Shown here one piece after another: positions 58,126-64,000 of a stretch of 64,000 nucleotides of DNA. Location of the stretch: NCBI RefSeq assembly GCF_028737255.1, contig NZ_JAQZAN010000004.1:186001-250000 (forward strand). The letters run 5' to 3'. Position 1 is the first letter of the stretch. Each line of letters opens with the position of its first letter. Below the pieces are notes generated by a model. The model made no database searches, was not told where the DNA came from, and worked only from the letters and a program-made list of their open reading frames with translations. This stretch comes from Actinomycetospora straminea (GTDB lineage Bacteria; Actinomycetota; Actinomycetes; Mycobacteriales; Pseudonocardiaceae). The position numbers were made by a program, and so were the translations under genes.

Positions 58126-58212
58126 CGCAGCGAGGGTCACCTCCGGTGCGCCCGGTACGCAGCGAGGGTCACCTCCGGTGCGTCCCACGCAGCGAACGAC
58201 GCCCTCGCTGAG
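58126..58212. repeat. GCAGCGAGGGTC tandem units
   Basis: Two units of 33 bp (GCAGCGAGGGTCACCTCCGG core) and a third variant GCAGCGAACGACGCC. They relate to the units at 6096-6226 and lie next to the second family-A palindrome. Confidence 0.65.
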
Positions 58213-58245
58213 CCACCCCGGCGCCACCCTCCGGTGCGCCGCCGA

Positions 58246-58297
58246 TGATCAACGGGGAGATCCGGCGCGTAGAGGCAGCGAACAGCGCGTTCGCTGC
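58246..58297. repeat. Dispersed palindromic repeat, family A copy 2
   Basis: The reverse complement of 5920-5971, including the identical 23-bp palindrome (58275-58297). It lies 58 bp before the trpE start. The 248 bp between the EamA gene and trpE consist mainly of this element and the tandem units; no Trp-rich leader peptide was seen. Confidence 0.75.
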
Positions 58298-58343
58298 AAC
58301 CCCACCCCGGACCCGGCTGCGGAACGCTGTCGGGGGAGGGGGC

Positions 58344-58349
58344 CACAAT
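58344..58349 (+). promoter_or_regulatory. -10 box of trpE, leaderless
   Basis: CACAAT ends 6 nt before the GTG at 58356, in line with the other biosynthetic genes. Confidence 0.4.
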
Positions 58350-58355
58350 GAGGTC

Positions 58356-60032
58356 GTGTCCGCGTCCGCCCCCTCCGCCGCCCCTCTCGGCGTGGTCGCG
58401 CCCGATCGCGCGGGGTTCCACGCGCTGGCCGCGCACCATCGCGTCATCCCGGTGACGCGGCGGCTGCTAGCCGACGGGGAGACGCCGGTCGGGCTCTACC
58501 GCAAGCTCGCCGGGCGGCGTCCCGGCACGTTCCTGCTCGAGTCCGCGGCGCACGGCGAGTCGTGGTCGCGGTGGAGCTTCGTCGGCGCCCGCAGCGCCGC
58601 GACGCTCACCGAGACCGACGGGCGCGCCACCTGGACCGGCCAGGTCCCGGTGGGCCTGCCCGGCGGGCCGGACGACGAGGAGCGCTGGGACGACCCGTTG
58701 GCCGTCCTGCGCGAGACGCTGCAGCGCCTGCGCACCGACCCGCTGCCCGGGCTGCCGCCGCTCACCGGCGGGCTCGTCGGCTACGTCGGCTACGACGCGG
58801 TGCGCCGTCTCGAGCGGGTCCCCGAGCACGCGCGGGACGACCTGCGGATCCCCGAGACGGTCATGCTGCTCGCCACCGACGTGGCCGCGCTCGACCACCA
58901 CGAGGGCACGGTCACGCTCATCGCCAACGCGGTGAACTGGGACGACAGCCCCGAGCGGGCCGACGCCGCCTACGACGACGCGATCGCCCGGCTCGACCGC
59001 ATGGCCGCCGAGCTCGCGGCGCCCGCCCCCTCGACGGTGGCGACGATGTCGGCGGTCGCCCGCCCGGGGCCGGACGCCGTCCGGCGCCGCCGCTCGCCGG
59101 AGGAGCACCACGCGGCCATCGAGGTCGCCAAGGAGCGCATCCGGGCCGGCGACGCGTTCCAGGTGGTGCTCTCCCAGCGCTTCGAGGCCGACACGGCGGC
59201 CGACGCGCTGGAGATCTACCGGGTGCTGCGGATGACCAACCCGAGCCCGTACATGTACCTCCTGCGTCTCGAGGACGGCGAGGGCCGGCCGTTCGAGATC
59301 GTCGGGTCGAGCCCCGAGGCGCTCGTGACGGTCCGGGACGGCGTGGCCACCACCCACCCGATCGCCGGGACGCGCTGGCGCGGCGCCGACGCCGAGGAGG
59401 ACACCCTCCTCGCGAAGGACCTCCTCGCCGACGAGAAGGAGCGCGCCGAGCACCTCATGCTCGTCGACCTCGGGCGCAACGACCTCGGGCGGGTCTGCGT
59501 ACCGGGCACGGTGACGGTGCGCCGCTTCTTCGAGATCGAGCGCTACAGCCACGTCATGCACCTGGTCAGCACGGTCACCGGGCGGCTCGCCCCGGGGCGC
59601 ACGGCGTTCGACGCGGTGGCCGCGTGCTTCCCGGCCGGCACGCTGTCCGGCGCGCCGAAGCCCAAGGCGCTCGAGATCATCGAGGAGCTGGAGCCCACCC
59701 GCCGCGGCCTCTACGGCGGCATCGTCGGCTACCTCGACTTCGCCGGCGACGCCGACACCGCCATCGCGATCCGCACCGGCCTGCTGCGCGACGGTGTGGC
59801 CTACGTGCAGTCCGGCGGGGGCATCGTCGCCGACTCCGACCCGGTGGCCGAGGACGCCGAGTGCGTCAACAAGGCCCGCGCGGTGCTCGCGGCGGTCGCG
59901 GCCGCCGACACCGTCGCCGCCCCCGCCACCGCGGCCGTGGTGGCGGCGGAGGACGACGCCCACCGGGCCGAGGGCGGCGACCGGACCGACGGTGCCGATC
60001 GCGTCCCCGACCCCGAGCCGGCCGTGCCGTGA
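58356..60032 (+). CDS. trpE: Anthranilate synthase component I
   Basis: Chorismate-utilising enzyme of 558 residues, forming anthranilate with ammonia from TrpG. The Trp feedback site LLES is seen in [20 protein letters not shown] near residue 55. The catalytic C-terminal domain includes [73 protein letters not shown] and [14 protein letters not shown]. The start is GTG 58356; an upstream ATG at 58245 in the same frame lies inside a repeat and is rejected. trpG and trpD are not in this window. A membrane protein gene overlaps its 3' end by GTGA. Confidence 0.95.
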   Translation: MSASAPSAAPLGVVAPDRAGFHALAAHHRVIPVTRRLLADGETPVGLYRKLAGRRPGTFLLESAAHGESWSRWSFVGARSAATLTETDGRATWTGQVPVGLPGGPDDEERWDDPLAVLRETLQRLRTDPLPGLPPLTGGLVGYVGYDAVRRLERVPEHARDDLRIPETVMLLATDVAALDHHEGTVTLIANAVNWDDSPERADAAYDDAIARLDRMAAELAAPAPSTVATMSAVARPGPDAVRRRRSPEEHHAAIEVAKERIRAGDAFQVVLSQRFEADTAADALEIYRVLRMTNPSPYMYLLRLEDGEGRPFEIVGSSPEALVTVRDGVATTHPIAGTRWRGADAEEDTLLAKDLLADEKERAEHLMLVDLGRNDLGRVCVPGTVTVRRFFEIERYSHVMHLVSTVTGRLAPGRTAFDAVAACFPAGTLSGAPKPKALEIIEELEPTRRGLYGGIVGYLDFAGDADTAIAIRTGLLRDGVAYVQSGGGIVADSDPVAEDAECVNKARAVLAAVAAADTVAAPATAAVVAAEDDAHRAEGGDRTDGADRVPDPEPAVP

Positions 60033-60772
60033 CCGCCGTCCCGCGCCGCCCCTCCGCCCCGCCCGGGCGCCTGCTCGGGATGCTTGCGGTGCTGCTCGCG
60101 GTGGCCGCGGCGGTGCTGTGGGGGGCGTCGCGGCTGACGTGGGTCAGCCAGGTCGTGGAGGGCGTGCCGGGGCCGCGGACCGGCACGGCCGACGGCGCGA
60201 CGGCCGAGCCGATCCTCGTGCCCTGGGCGCTGCTGTGCCTCGCCGCGGTCGGCGGGCTCGTCGCGACGGCGGGCTGGGGACGCCGGGTCGTCGGCACGCT
60301 CGTGGCCGTCGCCGGGCTCTGGGCCGTGCTGCGCGCGGTCACCGGGCTGGTCGCGCCGGCCACGGAGGCCCTGCCGATCGGGGTGCGTCCGGGCGACCGG
60401 CCGCTGCCGGCCGAGGCGGTCGTCGGCGGACCGCTGCTCGCGCTGGTCGGGGGGCTGCTCATGCTGGCCGCGGGGCTGCTGACCGTCCGCTGGGCCGCCG
60501 TGCTGCCGCGGATGGGTGCGCAGTACGACGCGCCCGGCGCGGGGGCGGCGCGCCCGCGTCCCGCGGACCCGGACCGCGCGCTGTGGGAGGCCCTCGACGA
60601 GGGACGCGACCCGACGGGCGAGCCGGCCCGCGAGCCCGTGCACGACCCGGGGGACGATCATCCGGCAGGACCCACGGGCCATCCCACCCCCGAGCCGGGA
60701 CCACCGCCGCCCGACGGCACACGATCCGGACCCTCCGACGGGGTGGGCAGGGCCGGAGGAGGGGCGGGTTAA
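60029..60772 (+). CDS. Trp-associated transmembrane protein
   Basis: A 247-residue membrane protein of the actinobacterial trp-region family (TIGR02234). Four helices are predicted: [60 protein letters not shown] and [28 protein letters not shown] after helix 1 is typical. The C-terminus is a long disordered Pro/Gly/Asp tail. It sits between trpE and trpC with GTGA coupling. The function is unknown although the position is conserved. Confidence 0.85.
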   Translation: MTAVPRRPSAPPGRLLGMLAVLLAVAAAVLWGASRLTWVSQVVEGVPGPRTGTADGATAEPILVPWALLCLAAVGGLVATAGWGRRVVGTLVAVAGLWAVLRAVTGLVAPATEALPIGVRPGDRPLPAEAVVGGPLLALVGGLLMLAAGLLTVRWAAVLPRMGAQYDAPGAGAARPRPADPDRALWEALDEGRDPTGEPAREPVHDPGDDHPAGPTGHPTPEPGPPPPDGTRSGPSDGVGRAGGGAG

Positions 60773-60812
60773 CATGGAGCGAACTCGGACGGGGGAAAGG
60801 GGCAGACCCGGC

Positions 60813-61622
60813 GTGAGCGTCCTGGAGCAGATCCTCGAAGGGGTCCGAGCCGACCTCGCCGCCCGGGAAGCCGCCGTCCCCTTCGACGTCATCAAGGACA
60901 AGGCGGCCTCGGCGCCGCCGGCCCGCGACGCGCTCGCCGCGCTCCAGGGTCCGGGCATCGGGGTGATCGCGGAGGTCAAGCGCGCGAGCCCGTCCAAGGG
61001 CCACATGGCCGACATCCCGGACCCGGCGTGGCTCGCCGGCCGCTACGTCGACGGCGGGGCGCGCGTCATCAGCGTGCTCACCGAGCAGCGCTTCTTCGGC
61101 GGTTCGCTCGACGACCTCGACGCGGTGCGCGCGACGGTCGACGTCCCGGTGCTGCGCAAGGACTTCGTGGTCGGCACCTACCAGGTGCACGAGGCGCGGG
61201 CCCACGGCGCGGACGTCGTGCTGCTCATGTGCTCGGTGCTCGAGCAGAACGCCCTCGACGCGCTGGTCGACCGGGTCGAGTCCCTCGGGATGACGGCCCT
61301 GGTCGAGGTGCACAACGAGGAGGAGGCCGACATGGCGCTGCGGGCCGGCGCCAAGCTCGTCGGCATCAACGCGCGCGACCTGCACACCCTCGAGGTCGAC
61401 CGCTCGGTGTTCAGCCGCATCGCCCCGGGCCTGCCCGGCGAGGTCATCCGCGTGGCCGAGTCCGGCGTCCGCGGGCCGGGCGACCTCATGACCTACGCGG
61501 GCCACGGCGCCGACGCGGTCCTGGTCGGCGAGTCGATGGCGACCGCCGAGGACCCGCGCGCCGCCGTGCGCCAGCTCGTCACCGCCGGGTCGCACCCGGC
61601 GTGTCCGAAGCCCGCGCGCTGA
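60813..61622 (+). CDS. trpC: Indole-3-glycerol phosphate synthase
   Basis: A (beta-alpha)8-barrel of 269 residues that closes the indole ring. [20 protein letters not shown] is the family N-terminus, catalytic Lys and Glu are in [13 protein letters not shown], then [43 protein letters not shown] and [11 protein letters not shown]. The GTG at 60813 is chosen by homology; an ATG at 60774 with a strong GGAGGAGG upstream would add 13 unrelated residues and cannot be excluded. It follows the membrane protein gene. Confidence 0.94.
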   Translation: MSVLEQILEGVRADLAAREAAVPFDVIKDKAASAPPARDALAALQGPGIGVIAEVKRASPSKGHMADIPDPAWLAGRYVDGGARVISVLTEQRFFGGSLDDLDAVRATVDVPVLRKDFVVGTYQVHEARAHGADVVLLMCSVLEQNALDALVDRVESLGMTALVEVHNEEEADMALRAGAKLVGINARDLHTLEVDRSVFSRIAPGLPGEVIRVAESGVRGPGDLMTYAGHGADAVLVGESMATAEDPRAAVRQLVTAGSHPACPKPAR

Positions 61623-61720
61623 CCCGGCGTCCCCAGCAGCGCCACCAGCGCCCGCAACCCCCTCGCCGGCCCTCGTAGCATCGCCGGCGTCCGCTCCGCC
61701 GCGCAGGAAGAAGCACCACG

Positions 61721-63018
<1,298 letters not shown>

Positions 63019-63022
<4 letters not shown>

Positions 63023-63900
63023 CCACCACCGGCAACACCACCACCGGCAACACCGCCGCCGGGAACACCACCGCGGGCAACACCACCGCGGGCAGCACCG
63101 CCACCGGCATCGACCGTCTCGGCGAGGTCTTCACCCGCGCGAAGGCCGAGGACCGCGCGGCCCTCATCGGCTACCTGCCCGCCGGCTACCCGACGGTCAA
63201 GGGCTCGCTGGGCCTGCTCACGCAGGTGCTCGACGCCGGCGCGGACCTCGTCGAGGTCGGCCTGCCCTACTCCGACCCGGTGCTCGACGGCCCCGTGGTC
63301 CAGCACGCCGTGGAGACCGCGCTGCGGGCCGGGGTGCGGGTGCGCGACACCCTCGAGGTCGTCGAGCAGCTCGCGGCCCGCGGCGGCCGCGCAGTGGTCA
63401 TGACGTACTGGAACCCGGTCCTGCGCTACGGGGTCGACGCCTTCGCCCGCGACCTCGCGAACGCCGGCGGGCTCGGCGTGATCACTCCGGACCTCGTGCC
63501 CGACGAGGCCGCCGGGTGGCTCGCCGCCGCCGACCGCGAGGGCCTCGCGCCGATCTTCCTCGTCGCCCCGTCGTCCACCGACGAGCGCATCGCCGCCACC
63601 ACCGCGGCCACCCGCGGCTTCCTCTACGCCGCCTCGACGATGGGCGTCACCGGCGCCCGGGACGCGGTCTCGGACACGGCGTCCGTCCTCGTCACGCGCG
63701 CCCGCGCCCACACCGACCTCCCGATCGGCGTCGGCCTCGGCGTGCGCAACGGCGCCCAGGCGGGCGAGGTGGCGGGCTTCGCCGACGGCGTCATCGTCGG
63801 CTCGGCCCTCGTCAGCGCCGCCGAGCACGGGCGGGCGGCCGTCGCCCGGCTGACCACCGAGCTCGCCGCCGGGGTGCGGGGCCAGCACACGGGACGCTGA
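63019..63900 (+). CDS. trpA: Tryptophan synthase alpha chain, with repeat extension
   Basis: Cleaves indole-3-glycerol phosphate and channels indole to TrpB; 293 residues. Catalytic Glu is in [27 protein letters not shown] and Asp in [50 protein letters not shown] and [15 protein letters not shown] follow. The first 30 residues are an unusual GNTTA/GNTTT repeat encoded by 15-bp tandem DNA (about 63028-63100); the conserved fold starts at [17 protein letters not shown]. The GTG overlapping the trpB stop was taken as the start. Confidence 0.95.
63028..63100. repeat. 15-bp tandem repeat at trpA 5' end
   Basis: About five imperfect GGCAACACCACCGCC-type units in frame, encoding the GNTTA motif before the TrpA barrel. 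Confidence 0.8.
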
Positions 63901-63911
63901 CCGGCGGGCGA

Positions 63912-63917
63912 TAGCGT
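63912..63917 (+). promoter_or_regulatory. -10 box of lgt, leaderless
   Basis: TAGCGT ends 7 nt before the GTG at 63925. Confidence 0.4.
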
Positions 63918-63924
63918 GGCGGCC

Positions 63925-64000
63925 GTGCTCCCAGCGGTGCAGACAGCGGTCACGGCTCTGCCCACCTACCTGCCCACCTACCTGCCCAGCCCGCCGCAGG
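63925..64000 (+). CDS. lgt: Prolipoprotein diacylglyceryl transferase, 5' end only
   Basis: The first 25 codons of a gene cut by the window edge, reading VLPAVQTAVTALPTYLPTYLPSPPQ with a Leu-Pro-Thr-Tyr duplication. The LPSPPQ end matches the Lgt N-terminus (usually I-PSP-x-QG before the first helix), and lgt follows trpA in many actinobacteria. Lgt attaches diacylglycerol to lipoprotein cysteines in the membrane. The identification rests on few residues plus gene order. Confidence 0.6.
   Translation, partial: MLPAVQTAVTALPTYLPTYLPSPPQ

Noticed and set aside
58245-58355. Upstream ATG giving TrpE an extra 37 residues
   Set aside because: This part is the dispersed family-A repeat, also found after rpsA in a non-coding place, and TrpE homology begins after 58356.
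58108-58355. Trp attenuator with leader peptide or T-box
   Set aside because: No short ORF with Trp codons and no T-box sequence; the region is repeat DNA.

Overview
This window is chromosomal DNA of a very GC-rich actinobacterium. Third codon positions are almost all G or C, GTG starts are common, neighbouring genes often overlap by ATGA or GTGA, and the order rpsA-coaE-uvrB and the his and trp clusters are of the actinobacterial type. Gene content and the PriA-type HisA fit the Pseudonocardiaceae (Pseudonocardia or Actinomycetospora-like); that placement is inference. No rRNA, tRNA, prophage, insertion sequence or CRISPR array was seen.

Layout. 1-4000: a LysR regulator, a decayed copper-type P-ATPase, a frameshifted open frame, and an acetyltransferase/methyltransferase pair. 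4100-8800: rpsA with its promoter and terminator, a repeat-filled spacer, coaE and two DUF402-type genes. 8800-14700: a TetR/membrane-protein divergon, uvrB, a UdgX-type uracil-DNA glycosylase, a VOC protein and an acetyltransferase. 14700-18400: a GAF regulator with butanediol dehydrogenase and acetoin reductase genes, then a structured leader with a 15-codon peptide ahead of a 91-residue ACT-like protein. 18400-25800: a short Clp ATPase, glmS, a TetR/CocE-hydrolase pair and an ABC permease. 25800-33340: a hydrolase-ABC ATPase fusion whose frame breaks at a 12-G tract, a TerC-family gene behind a probable manganese riboswitch, and a LolA-like/ABC operon. 33400-44400: a convergent response regulator/histidine kinase pair, lipase, SCO6745-family protein, FAD oxidoreductase, typA, DedA, gnd, GtrA and a secreted GH12 endoglucanase.

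44400-56100 is the histidine cluster (hisD-hisC, hisB, hisH, priA, hisF-hisI). It is split by three inserts: a 1.2-kb gene-free array of five long imperfect hairpins followed by an HxlR/reductase pair; a small membrane protein and a methyltransferase; and a DGPF-DGPF-ECF42 sigma module with its own predicted promoter. 57000-64000 holds a LysR/EamA pair and trpE-membrane protein-trpC-trpB-trpA, ending in the first codons of lgt. trpD and trpF are absent here, so PriA probably supplies the TrpF step.

The most unusual material is non-coding: the hairpin array at 46989-48186, the attenuator-like leader at 17889-18077, and two dispersed repeat families (5920/58246 and 13511/24869). A recurring signal is a TANNNT -10 box placed 6-8 nt before a start codon, implying many leaderless mRNAs. 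Several proteins also carry 12-15-bp in-frame tandem repeats at a terminus or in a linker.
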